Below, in pieces: positions 1 to 11,300 of a DNA stretch of 64,000 nt. The stretch is from contig OX485803.1 in NCBI GenBank assembly GCA_950295325.1, positions 64,621,554 through 64,685,553 on the forward strand, given 5' to 3'. Under the pieces are notes generated by a model that ran no database searches, had not been told where the DNA came from, and saw only the letters and a list, made by a program, of their open reading frames with translations. How positions within the stretch are numbered: position 1 is the first letter of the stretch; each line of letters opens with the position of its first letter. The stretch is from Polytrichum commune (lineage: Eukaryota > Streptophyta > Polytrichopsida > Polytrichales > Polytrichaceae). Both the position numbers and the translations under genes were made by a program.

Positions 1-110
1 AGAGGGCTATGGGTATGACTTGGATTTGCTAATCATCTCGTACTAATTGTGTGTTTGATATCCTATGAGAAGCAAGTGCATAGAGAAGAGTATCGGAATT
101 AGAAACATCT
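1..110 (+). repeat. Dispersed repeat DR1, copy 1 (3' part)
   Basis: This stretch shares a conserved core (ATCTCGTACTAATTGTGTGT, then TATCCTATGAGAAG) with 26040-26125 and 53140-53210 on this strand and with 35925-35990 on the other. The copies are clearly diverged but colinear. No coding capacity is visible. The repeat continues off the left edge of the window, so its 5' part cannot be seen here. Confidence 0.6.
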
Positions 111-148
111 ACCTTAAGTATTAATGATGTGGCTTAAGTTGAGTGCAC

Positions 149-385
149 CATAGAGAGAGGGGATTATTGTAGTGTACCTCTCATTCATCCAACTTTAAAA
201 ACAACACTCCCTATAGATTTTGTGGCCGTTTTAGCTCAAATGACTTGGAGTAGACTAATTTGAGGTTTTTGAAGCTAATTATAGCATCAAACTCACTAAA
301 TAATAACACACGGGCTACATACTATTTCAAGGCTTTATATTGGATGAATGGGAGGTACACTTGTATGAGATAATTCCCTCTCTCC
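149..385. mobile_element. hAT-like MITE with 8-bp target duplication
   Basis: The ends are inverted repeats about 50 bp long: GAGAGAGGGGATTAT on the left and its complement ATAATTCCCTCTCTC on the right, followed inward by matching GTGTACCTCTCATTCATCCA arms. The element is bracketed by a perfect 8-bp direct repeat, GAGTGCAC (141-148 and 386-393). An 8-bp duplication with short TIRs fits the hAT superfamily, although the terminal bases differ slightly between ends. It has no ORF, so it is non-autonomous. Confidence 0.65.
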
Positions 386-393
386 GAGTGCAC

Positions 394-3300
394 GTAGTAT
401 CATGAACCGGGAGTTAGGTACATATTCAAGTATGAAAGTTGCTTTGTTTGGATTTGTACATTCACTTCATGAAGGCGATCCATAACATTACACAACTCCT
501 TGGTTGCGATATGTGATACCAAGTATCACATGAGCATTATTCTCCTCTATAATTCTCCTTTTATTAGAATTGTATATGTTAAGCCCTTGTAGACTAAACA
601 ATTCCCAAGAAGAGAAAATTTCCTTCCTCTTCTTGGACATTATGAAGCACATCAGCCACTTAAGGCGTGTTTACACAACTCAAGTGGTTCAAGCCCCACT
701 TTCAACCACAATAACAATTTCTGTCTTTTATTTTTTATCTACAAACACTTCGTTTTGTAGTCAAAGAGCGGATATGATCTCAACAAGCATCCCTCCTATT
801 GGCACAACATTGAGTGGTCCGGAGTGGACATGAGCAATTTATGGATTCTAATGGAGAGTTTGTCTAAGAGTAAAGGCATCTTATATTTCCTCTCCCAACA
901 ATAACCAAAAAAAAAAAGGCAGATTAAAACCAATGCGACGACTCCCAACTACACCTTGTATTGTAATTGGGTAAATAATAAGAGCAGTTGTGTTTGTGGT
1001 TGTGGTTGTGGTTGTCATCAACACACGTTTCTCTTCCATATACCTCCAAAATAAACCCAAAGAAATCAGACTACAACCATCAAACCACCAATACAATGGT
1101 TGTGTGTAACGCACCTTCGTAACAAAGGCACCTTAACTTCAACCCCAACTCCAATAGCAAAATAACCATAAATTAGGTCGAGGAAGAGCCACTTGCCCGC
1201 CTCAATCTCGAAAGGTGCCTAACCATTGTGGTCCTAAACACAATTATGAAGATGGAGACTATATTACGAGGAGCTTTACCTCCACATGGTCAATGAAATC
1301 CATAGTTATTGGAAGCCCACTTATTGATAGAAAAATGAGCATTTATACATATATTGGCCACGTTATCAAACCTCTTACTTTAGCAACACATTAGTAATCG
1401 GGGTCTTTGAAGTTCCGTTCCCCTATTGGTGGGGTCTTATAAGTCTTACACAAATGTATCCAATCTCATGATAAAACCATATGATTGCGTTCAATGCATG
1501 ACTCGCACATGCCAAGGGTTTGCCAACTCAAAATGGTGACCGAAGCACACTTTATAATATCCTTCTCTTTTTGTTTTCTCAAATTTTGAGGAAGTGCATT
1601 CATGTTGATGAACTTGACATGGCCGCTGACGATGACCAAAACTGTGAAGAGAATACAAACAAGTTTTACTTCGACCCTTAAGGTTCCAAGCCCTGTAAAA
1701 GGGTTGGTTTAAATGCATTTCACTCAATGTTGGTTGTGGAATTTTCATGGACAAGTTTTATGGTCAGAATGGGATCTCTCTGTACGATCTTAAAACATGG
1801 GAGATGAGATGTACGGAGGGAAAACATGAGCATGAATAGCCCTTGGTATTTTGAAGTTTTAATAGTTGAAGGAAGTGATGCACACTAAAATGACATGTTT
1901 TATCCCCCCAAAAAGACCTTTGACCAATCATATTCACTTAGGATATGAGCAGAACGCTTGTGTGTTCCACTAGATGGGAACAACTCAATAGTTGAGCATC
2001 TCCATATTGAGAGCATCCAAATCTTATATTAAATAGTTGGTGTGAGCACAAAGATCATTTTTACCTGAACATCAAAAAACATCTCACTCCTACCAAAATG
2101 AACATCTTCGATGTTCATGCGAAGTTTGCATTTAAACGGCGATTATTGATTAGAGTCCACACCCTCACATGCGCTCCCAACACAACAAAAACATGACCAC
2201 TTCCCACTTTGACAATATTTTACACACTCTAATCATCTACAACTTGCATGACTCACGTGTCTATATGTAGATATCCATGTTGGCTAAACGTTTATAATTA
2301 TTTTGATTGTCGGATGAATGAGTTGGGTGGAGTTAATGTAGAGAAGAAATCATCCATCAACGAGAAATGGGTTGCTTGGAAAGTTAGGGGTTAAATATTG
2401 GTCACCATTTTTTATTCAACCACCTTCATGTGTGAATCATGTATATGTTGTTAGACACTTTGTGGTTGTGGCAAAAAATGGGAATACTTGAAACACATGT
2501 GGAAAGTGATGGCATTTGACAACTTGTAAACAACAATATATGTTGTTTTCGTAAAGGAGGAAGCGTAAATGAAGAGTAGCGTAAATGAAGAGTTAGCGTG
2601 ACCGTAATCTACTGCCACCTTCCACTAGTGGGCACTATTATCTTTAACTAAAAATAAAAATACTAAGTTGGATAATTCAATTGAAGCAATCAATGCACGA
2701 TTGATGGGGACATCCAACCCTCTTTTGGACTTTTAACATCCGTGTTGTAGATAAGTGGGTTGGGTATGAGTCATAGCGGATAGTGACATCAAAGCTATCT
2801 ACTAGTCATACATGCAACGAAATAGATAGTTCATGTTTTTAGAGTACGCTAGCTTGTCTTGTGTTATTGAGACCCCCCCCCCCACTCCAATCCATTCCTT
2901 GATGTTTTAACAATGACCATTGTGTGGAATAAACACGTATGCGTAAATTTATTGTGTTAAAAAAATGTCTTCATTTTTTATGGATGCTTTTAATGCGCCC
3001 CTCCTAGGTTTTTGTTTTCTCTCTTTTTAAGTTTTGGCAATTCCTTCAATTCACACTTCACAAAGCCTTAAATTCAAACTCTTGTTTTTCAAAGCTATAT
3101 TTGAAGCTTTTACTAACAATTGCATCATGTTTTGGATGAGTTTGAGTTTTGATCCGATGGTTGTACATAGCATCCCACTATTCAAATTTGAAACCCATAT
3201 ATAGTACTTTAGTACTTATGAAGCAATCATATAAACTACTTACGGACACTCGATTGTTGAGCCTTGGATTTTATAACTTACATGTGGGGGTTTCTCGAGA

Positions 3301-4545
3301 GAGTAGTGCCAAATTACCCATGTAATTAATGACCACGCATGATCTTCTCACCACGAGTTTTTAGTTTGTTCTAATCAACTATGTTTCTATAATAAAAGCT
3401 TGGACTCAAATTCCTAGGAACCCCAACCACAACAACAACAACACTTCAATTTTTTGCAATATTAGGACTTGGGATGACCCTCCTGTAAATTCCTTGCGTC
3501 CCAATCTTTATTAATGATTGAAAGGAGTTCATAGTTTCTTTGGTCTTGGACCCTAATGTAAACCCACTCTAAAACATTATGTCGTTTTTTCACACCCGTT
3601 GGGATAAGTAATGTTTGATGAAAGAGGTGAACACTTTTTCATGACTATAAAACCAATTAGGTCATCATTTGTCCTCTCAGTACTAAAATTACCCTCGGCT
3701 CCCACATTCCTATTTGGCCTTACAACAAACTCGGTAGTCGAGTGATTCATACGCAACAAAGACCACCTTCAACAACTTCATCCCGTGATGATTATGAGTC
3801 CAATATGCTCATCCTTGAAAGACAATTTGGCAAGTATGAAAAGAAAAAAAATACCACATAAAAAAAATGGTACCCATGGTTGGATTTTATAGTGGTAAGG
3901 TTTCCTTATGTGCACTTAGTTATTTTGAAGCTCTACATGATTGGCTAAATATCGGAATCTAGTATACTACACTACATGATACTCCATAGCTTGTTAATTT
4001 GCATGTGACTTTGAGATTGCCTAGATGAGTGAGGAGGGCTAGGGAAGGTCCCCTATGGGAGTGTTTGGGAAAGCCCTCAAATACACCAAGTTTGCCTTGT
4101 CATGTGTTGGACAAATTGTGAAACATGTAGACACGGAATTGCAAGTGCTTTATGAATCTAACAATCACTTTCAAATAGGAAAATGGATCATTGGTGGTTG
4201 GGACGTCCTATTGGCTAATCCACTTTGCCCATCAACTATTGTGCCAACCCCAACTCACAATCACACAAAGCTTTCCAAAGAAGAATTTGATGCAAAGATA
4301 CTAACATGGACCACACCGCTTTTAAAATGTGACATCAATCGTATGAGTATGGAACGTTGATATATACCATAGTGATTTTCCCCGCCACACTATTAGAAAC
4401 TATGCCTTTCGATTCTAGAACATTCCAAAAATTAGGTGGCCCGGTCAAATTTGAGGTTTCCAAGATTACAAGGTCAAAAACCAAGCTTTCCGTCAAAGTG
4501 GAATGATATGAAGTGTTCCTTTTTTTGTTTTTTTTTCTCTTATTA
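394..4545. other. Gene-free stretch, decayed repeats
   Basis: No supported gene. Short ORFs are scattered on both strands with no recognisable domain; the longest is 4055-4360 (+), 101 codons, unrecognised. There is a C homopolymer around 2874-2884. The segment 3540-3575 ends in GGACCCTAATGTAAACCCAC, which resembles the terminus of the Harbinger element at 29.2-33.1 kb and may be the end of a related decayed element. Confidence 0.5.
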
Positions 4546-5616
4546 GGGCCACTTCACACACAAGACTGAGGGCCCGTGACCATTGCAATCTAAAAGCTCT
4601 CGTTGGTCGAAAGGGCAGAGATCGTCCAAGTTCACTTCACACACGAAGGTGAAGGCCTAAAGGTCTAAAGAAGACTTCATGGATGAAAAGTCTACATGGA
4701 GTCCTACATGGCAGACTATGGATAAGGTTTCGTGATCCTCCGGAATTTTTGTCAGGCCCACCTCCAAGAGGTGGGCTTGACGCAAATTCTGGGAGACCTT
4801 GATTTATTTTTAATAGATTTTCCAACATGTTAGACTGCATGGCAAATTCCAAAATAGGTTCCATGATAGATTCCATGACAAACAAACACCACCAAGTAAT
4901 TCTCTCAAAGCGATAGAGTTTGAGACATATTATATTTAAACCAAATCCTCCCCTCTTTTTCCGCCAACAAAATATGCAATGGTCCCGCAACATGGTCCAC
5001 TCTCACTTCACACTATGCTTTAGGGCCGGTGACTACATAGAACAACTTTCCCAACACCCATGGTACGGCCTTTGGATGAGAGTCAAGGGTCCTCACCATT
5101 ACAAGGTCACGACTCTTGGCTCATGTGTGAAGTGGCCCGGAGAGTCTGTGACCATTACACTTCAAGCACTCTCATTGGCGGAAAAGGTGGGGCCGGTCCA
5201 AGTTCGCTTCACACTACGCTTGAGGGACCAACAGAGTATGCGAATCCAAGGTGGATGTAAAGTCTACGTGGATTCCTACATGGCATCGAATGGATCATGT
5301 TTTATGGTCACTTGGATTATTTTCAAAAACCACCTCTTGGAGGTAGGCCCAACACAAACCCGGGAGACCATGGCACTCTAAATGCTCACAACCATTGGTT
5401 TATTCTATTTTATCATGTGTGAGGACCCACATGAATAAACATTCATTGAAAAAATGTTTGGTTGAGCTCCTGGTCATGTATGGCTTCACACTACACTTGA
5501 GGATCCGTGACCACACTACATGATTTCGGAGGTGCCTTGGGTCGGCCTTTGGACACTTTCTTTTGGGCTCTCACAATTTCATGGTCACGGCTCTTGGCTC
5601 GTGTGTGAAGTGGCCC
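4546..5616. mobile_element. Non-autonomous PIF/Harbinger-like TIR element
   Basis: The ends are GGGCCACTTCACACACAAG on the left and the complement of GGGCCACTTCACACACGAG on the right; the similarity runs inward about 45 bp, including GTGACCAT. Both sides carry TTA (4543-4545 and 5617-5619), the usual PIF/Harbinger target. The interior contains a second internal copy of the right end near 5100-5143 and a diverged direct duplication: AAGTCTACATGGA near 4685 recurs as AAGTCTACGTGGA near 5260, each followed by GGGAGACC. The ORFs inside show no transposase motif. Confidence 0.65.
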
Positions 5617-5779
5617 TTAGTTGTAATATAATCCTTCACCGATTCCCCATGGTGTTTAATCATTGAATTGGTCCAAGCTCTTTAGCAAAACCCATACTTA
5701 TGAGAGAACAAGTACATTCCAATGGATTTCAACACGCAGTTTACGCACTATTAAATTTTCTTGTTCCAAAAACCTAAAC

Positions 5780-6760
5780 GTCATTTATTGGTGGAGGAGG
5801 GCGGAAAGTGTGTGACCGTAATTGGTGAGTGCCCTTCAATGGACACCCTAGTTTTGAGGTGGGAAGTGTATCGTTACGGAGAACGAATATTCTTTGCACT
5901 TGCGAAAAAAGGGTCTATTTTAAAACACCAAAGCAACCCATTGGTGTAAGGTGCATGACCTTGGCTAAGCGGTGGATGTTAATGGATGTGCAAACTTTGG
6001 GGTAAGAATTGGTGTAATTGTGGACACAATTGGCCTTGTGTTCCTATTGGTGTAAGGCACACAACCGTAGATGGTCATTGCTCTTTGTCGGGCACCCCAC
6101 TTTTGAGGTGAGAAGTGTGTTCATGTGGATATAGAATATGCATTTTGGGTGATTAAAAAAAGCAACATATAACACAATCCACCAATGTAAAGGCTTGTGA
6201 CCTAAACTAGTTGCTTATCATCCTAGCGGATGCCCTTGATACAAGGAGCATGTTGCCACTAGCCTTACACCCCCCGCCCGGCCCCCGCCCCCGGGCTACT
6301 ACATGGCATCAAATCTACCACGGGACTAGATTTGGTGATCATATAGTGGTTGGCGGCACTAGTGGCAAATACCACGTGATTCTCGTAGTGCTACTTTTGA
6401 GGTTGGAGGAATGTTCATTTCGACATTAAAACGACATAGAATATGAATCGGTGAAGCATTGGGAAACCCTAAAAAATGCAACGATTGGTGTAAGGCTTTG
6501 TGTGACGATGAGTGATTGGTGTGTCCCTCAATAAGAGTCCCCCCTAGATTTGGCCTTGGAGTCGGAGATAAGAATTGGGAGTACTTGTGGACGCCAAGCA
6601 TGCCTTGTTGAGACCTAATAAAGCAACGTCATAAATACCATGCAATTGGTGTGCAACTTCGATTGGTTAATGCCCTTCAAGGGCTGCCCTAGCTTTGGGT
6701 AAGAATTTCCGTCCTTGTGATGAATACTATAAGACATGCACTTGTGATAAAAACAAAATA
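5780..6760. repeat. Degenerate tandem repeat, unit roughly 150 bp or a multiple
   Basis: Recurring phrases such as ATTGGTGTAAGGC (5940, 6049, 6487), GCCCTTCAA (5830, 6667), TTTTGAGGT (5850, 6102, 6393) and GGTAAGAATT (6001, 6702) appear in the same order at spacings near 150 or 250-290 bp. The copies are strongly diverged and the period drifts, so unit borders are uncertain. A C/G-rich insert lies at 6270-6295. No gene is supported here. Confidence 0.5.
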
Positions 6761-6869
6761 AAAAATAAAAAAATTGTTATACGTGGCTTGCTATTGGCTC
6801 ATGTGAAGTCCAAGTCAACTACTCGACACCACCCACTCTTGGAAACCGTTGAAATTTGAAGTGGGGTTG

Positions 6870-7025
6870 AGTGCTTGAATTCAAAGACACTTATCCAAAT
6901 TACACATAACATTACTAAGCAACTACATGGTGGTATTTTTTTTTCCAAAGAAAGAGGTTGCGATTATAAAACACTGGTAATTTACAACTACTCGTCTAGA
7001 AGTTCATGCATAGTACACATCCGAA
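6870..7025 (+). repeat. Dispersed repeat DR4, copy 1
   Basis: The segment with ACTAAGCAACTACATG and AAAGAAAGAGGTTGCGAT, ending near AGTTCATGCATAGTACA, is colinear with 15065-15220 in the same orientation. Similarity outside this block fades quickly. Origin unknown. Confidence 0.55.
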
Positions 7026-7029
7026 GTGT

Positions 7030-8883
7030 TTCACATGAATGGAATCCTGAAATTAAATGACAATTATGTTCATGTGAGATCTGGTCCCACAGATTGGAGC
7101 CGTGTAATGTTACGCAAGGCTGCACGAGGGGGATTGTTGCACGCAAGCATACCTCTCGTCTCTCTCGACTCCAAAATTGTGGCTAATGTTAGAGAGATGT
7201 TAGTGAGCTACAACCCTAAACCCATTTAGACCAAATGTATGGGGTCTTGGAAGCTAATATCAATGTCAAATCAACTATTCTACAAGCATACGAGTCATAG
7301 GCGTTCGACTCGAGTCGTTGAGATATTGTCTTACAACACTAGAAATTATGCAAATCTACCATATTGGTAGATTTTCGTATTGTTCTCACCGGCATGCGAT
7401 AATTGCCTAGGTTTCACAGGTCGATAATGTTACAAACAACCGTTTCCAACCTATAGGCAATGTTTTCACTCATATGGATGAGTGATACTCACAATTCAAA
7501 TGTTCAAGGCCATTCTGTTGTATGGCATAGGGAATGTGGACCTTATGTGGGCACTTTTTTTTAATAGGACACCTACATTTGAGTGGTATATAGCACCAGT
7601 TGTCATTCATAACGGGCACTAGAAATACACATGTTGCGATGAGACTGGAATAATTTCTCGATCATTCTAGATTCCAAAGATAGTGAATGCGATTGGGAGG
7701 GTATGTGTAGAGAGAGAGAGATCCTAGTATTTTCAATTAGCCATCTTGTTATCTTTACATCTTAATTCCGCTTCCGATGTTTAGGCTAACAAGAAAACGG
7801 TAGAACCATGAGGCTCTGTTCTTTATTATGAAAGACTATAATTGTAGTTGTCCACTTTGCTCATGCCAATTCATGGTTATTCACTATACCAAACCTTTCT
7901 TGGATTTTGTGCACCTTCTTCTCAAATACGGGTCAAGATTTAAAGCTACTCATTTATCACCCAAATTTTTTTTTAAAAATAATCAGGAACTGCCGAAATA
8001 ACTATAGTTAACTAGATTTCTTTCAATGCATTTTAGGGAGCACTTATATATATATATAAAATATAGTTAACATCCACATTACATAAAGTGGACCAAAAAT
8101 AACAAGAACAAGTAACGTCCAAGTGTGAACACAAAGTGGTTAGGAAATGTGCTCTTGAAACGAAGAAGTTGATGCATAGTCTCTGTCCTACAGACAGAGC
8201 CAACAAATCCCCATGATTTGAAGTTGCTAACATGATGAGGCACCTTCCAAGCTAATTCAATGGACGAATGTGTCCACCAAAGGCCATGTAGCATCGTGCC
8301 AATTCCTTAAAGGAGGAACCTCTACCAGAAAGAATCTTGGGTCATCCTAGCCATCACCTTTGCTTTCCTTTCTTTTTTCATAGGGAACATGTGATCTACT
8401 CAAGAGAGAAGTAGCTACATACATCCATATAAGATATGGATGACAGATGAAAACATGGATGTCATCCAAACGTTCATCGACATTTAGGTGCTTTCATCCA
8501 AAATGAAGCAACACCTTTCCGAAATTGGGAAGCTTCAAACAATATCATCCGCGCGAAAGGAGGGAACATATAGCCTAACATTTCCTCCACACAAAAATTG
8601 CATAACATTGTGAATGCTAAAGACTCCCCCCCCCCCCCCCCCCCCCACAAAATGAAATAAAAATCCACCTATCATAGCTATCCCAGAGGACAAATCTCAT
8701 GTGTAAATAGGAGACAACTTTATTGCTCAAGATTGGATTTTCCTCCACATGCCAACTTGCATGACAATGACACCACTTTTGACAAAGGGGATTGGCATTC
8801 CACTCGAATCCGATGAAGAATGTTATACACACCCGCCCCCCCCCCCCCCAATTCAAAAATCACACGACATTCTAACCTCATTA
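7030..8883. other. Gene-free stretch with C homopolymers
   Basis: No supported gene. A DR1 fragment lies at about 7530-7645 (GGACACCTACATTTGAGTGG). A run of 21 C sits at 8626-8646 and another of about 14 C at 8836-8849, only 190 bp apart. A short (TA)n lies near 8045-8059. The overlapping minus-strand ORFs at 8033-8294 have no recognised domain. Confidence 0.5.
7530..7645 (+). repeat. Dispersed repeat DR1, 5' fragment
   Basis: GGACACCTACATTTGAGTGG followed by TATATAGCAC matches the 5' part of DR1 read from the minus strand at 36150-36225 and the fragment at 39565-39615. The following ACTAGAAATACACATG also matches the 36.2 kb copy. Only the 5' portion of the family is present here. Confidence 0.5.
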
Positions 8884-9328
8884 CAGTCTACCCTCTATAA
8901 ATGTTAACCCTCGGGAGTGGATCAAAGTTAACATTTATAGAGGTGTTAACAGTTAACAATTATATATATATTTTTGAGTAATATACAAATCTTAACATTT
9001 ATAAACATAAGCAATTGTGAAGAGTCCTTGTGAGAGTATACCATTCATAAAATTGCAAACCCAATCAAAACTTGATTCAATATCAAGTTTACAGATCACG
9101 GGTGAGAGAGAGAGGAATGTAACTGGATGTGTAGTTTTTATCATCCATATTATGGTTGTATTTCATTCGTAAACATTTATAGAGTCAAATTTACAAAGAA
9201 GGGAGTACCATTTTGTTAACAGTTAACACGTTTAACATTTATAGTGTGCAATATGTGGGGAGTAGAAGAAAGTTAACATTTAGAGAGGGTTAACACTTAT
9301 AGGTGTAACATTTATAGAGGGTGGATTG
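8884..9328. mobile_element. Stowaway/pogo-like MITE (TA target)
   Basis: The left end CAGTCTACCCTCTATAAATG and the right end (read inward) CAATCCACCCTCTATAAATG are 18/20 identical, and both are flanked by TA (8882-8883 and 9329-9330). The CCTCTATAAAT-type terminus with TA duplication resembles the Emigrant/pogo-like MITEs of plants. The subterminal motif AACATTTATAGAG is repeated several times in both orientations near each end (8930, 9235, 9275, 9310). It has no ORF. Confidence 0.7.
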
Positions 9329-9339
9329 TAGTACGGCAT

Positions 9340-10020
9340 TCGTTCGTTTATATGACACCCTCGATATTACGACGACACGTTTTTTACGCGGCCCAACTTT
9401 TTAGTTCAAAACTCCCTCTTTTGTACGACTATGCCGCTCGATAATGCGACATTTAGAGTCTCCGTTTTGTCATATTAAAGAGGTCGTTAGTGCTACAATT
9501 TCTTTTATCTAAGTTATGTAAACACATCCACTTTCACTTGGGAACTACTTGGGAACCTCACTTATCATTGGGAACTTAATGAGAATTAGGATGATGTTGT
9601 AGCACCTACAGTAAAGCTTAGTGACGCTCAATGTCACGCATCATTGCTGCCTAGTTTCTTATTAGAAAACTCTTTGTATTTTGGTGTTAATGAAATTGCT
9701 AGTTTTCAAAAGTTGGTAGGGGATTTAGATAAGATGACAGTTACTAACTTGGGTAGGCAACACCAGAGATCTTTGGACTCCTGTTTCAAGAGTTATTGAG
9801 AATATTTGTATTTGTTTGGAGTTATAGGTTATTATTTCATACCATCTATAGTGCTTAAACCGGTTGTATATATATTTAAGCTCATATTACTTATGTTTTC
9901 GTATTCCCTCAATAATACGACAACTTTATGCTATTTGTCGTATTAATTAGAAGACGACACCTCGATAATACGACTTTTTTTGTGTTTCCTAAATGTGTCA
10001 TACTAAAGAAGGAGAACAAT
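9340..10020. repeat. Region with repeated CTCGATAATACGAC subterminal-type motifs
   Basis: CCTCGATATTACGAC, CTCGATAATGCGAC, CTCAATAATACGAC and CTCGATAATACGAC occur at 9359, 9437, 9907 and 9961. The blocks at 9437-9485 and 9961-10010 are colinear direct copies (both continue to GTCATATTAAAGA / GTCATACTAAAGA). This is how subterminal repeats of pogo-like transposons look, and the stretch abuts the MITE at 8884-9328. I cannot define its ends or a target duplication. Confidence 0.4.
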
Positions 10021-10143
10021 ACCTACAATCGCGCTAGTCCAATTTGGAAGAACTATAATACACTACTACTACGACCAACACACTACTACTACGACCTCCG
10101 AGTCGGGACAACTTGTGATCAAAGCTCATAAGCTTTTGATCGT

Positions 10144-10183
10144 ACTTACTTACTCACTCACTCACTCACTCACTCACTCACTC
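10144..10183. repeat. (CACT)n / (TACT)n microsatellite
   Basis: About ten tetranucleotide units: ACTT/ACTC, then uniform CACT. Confidence 0.9.
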
Positions 10184-10365
10184 GCGTGCCAAGTCCTTTT
10201 TGGAGTTGAACCTTTCCCGAATGCCTTTTGAAGGATTTTTATCCCTTTGATCTTCCAAAAAGGGCCGCCAAAATATCAATGGGGTTGTTGGAGGGGGGGA
10301 ACACTAGCTTGACCGAGACCACATGTTTAGTGCCTCGAAATATCAAACCGTGGGGTCTCCACAAT

Positions 10366-11300
10366 CATACAATGTACTTTGAATTGCTGTAGCCATTTGT
10401 GAAATCTAGTATCAAAGTGCCTTCTACTCCGTGCAAGGAAGTCCTACTAATGGCACGTGGCCCTATTGTGGGCGCTTCCAACTTTCATGTAGGAGTTTGG
10501 ACCGTTTGTCGGGATCGGAAATCGTCTCATCCGATTCACTACAACAAAACGCATGTTTTATGACTACATTTTATGATTGCACTCAGTCATAAATCCCAAA
10601 ATATGACTAAGTGCAATCATAAATTGTAGTCATAAAACATGCGTTTTGTTGTAGTGATTCGAGGTTTCAAATCACGTAGATTGGTTGTTTCAAGTTTCGG
10701 ACTCGGAGTTGAGAATCTGCAAAAGTTATAGGAGGTTGAAATTTGAAGGTCTTGTATTTTCCTCTTTAAGTGATCACATAGATCTTTTGAGTTATGTTGT
10801 TTGTGGAGTTCATAATGGTGCCTGAAACCTAGAACATATGAGCCAATGTCATCGTAACACATGTACTTCGAATGTCTGTGGCGTATGTGAAATCTAGTGT
10901 TAAAAGTGCCCTCCTTTGTGTCAGTGAAGGCGAAATTCTGCTCCATGCAAGGGTTTTGCACTAATGTATTGTGGTCCTTTTGAGGTCATTTCCAGCTTCA
11001 CGTAGTAGTTTTGATTGTCTGATGGGACCATAAGTTGTCTCATTTGATTAGCAATTGCAAATCACGCAAATTGTCATTTTCATTTTTAGAGTCGAAATCG
11101 AGATGCAAAAGTTATCTTAGGACGTCAAATGGAAACTTCTTCTTTCATATTAAGTGCTTGTATAGACCCTCTCAATTATGTTGTTTATCGAACCCACTGA
11201 TTATGTCTACATTTAGAAATCATGGCACAATATCATAGTAACACATGTCTTTTTTGTGTCTTGTTTTTACTACGAACTTGTATTCCATTAATCCATGTTA
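10366..11300. repeat. Diverged tandem repeat, unit about 370 bp, just over two copies
   Basis: Unit 1 (from 10366) and unit 2 (from about 10840) share, in order, ATGTACTT, TGTGAAATCTAGT, AAGTGCC, TGCAAG, TTGTGG, ATCGTCTCATCCGATT versus AGTTGTCTCATTTGATT, CAAATCACG and TGCAAAAGTTAT. A third copy starts near 11216 (ATCATAGTAACACATGT) and fades. Unit 1 is longer only because it carries the 120-bp MITE at 10537-10656. A fragment of the same unit (TTGTGGGTACTTCCAACT) recurs at 17775. Noncoding; origin unknown. Confidence 0.6.
10537..10656. mobile_element. CACTA-like MITE, near-perfect palindrome
   Basis: The 120-bp element starts CACTACAACAAAACGCATG and ends with the exact complement; the two arms match for about 55 bp with only a few differences. 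It is flanked by a 3-bp direct repeat ATT (10534-10536 and 10657-10659). CACTAC ends with a 3-bp duplication are the signature of the CACTA (En/Spm) superfamily. The empty site can be read in the next tandem unit near 11045 (CTCATTTGATTAGC). The high arm identity suggests a recent copy. Confidence 0.8.

Noticed and set aside
10617-10961. 114-codon minus-strand ORF
   Set aside because: It starts in the right arm of the CACTA-like MITE and runs through a noncoding tandem repeat; no protein features.
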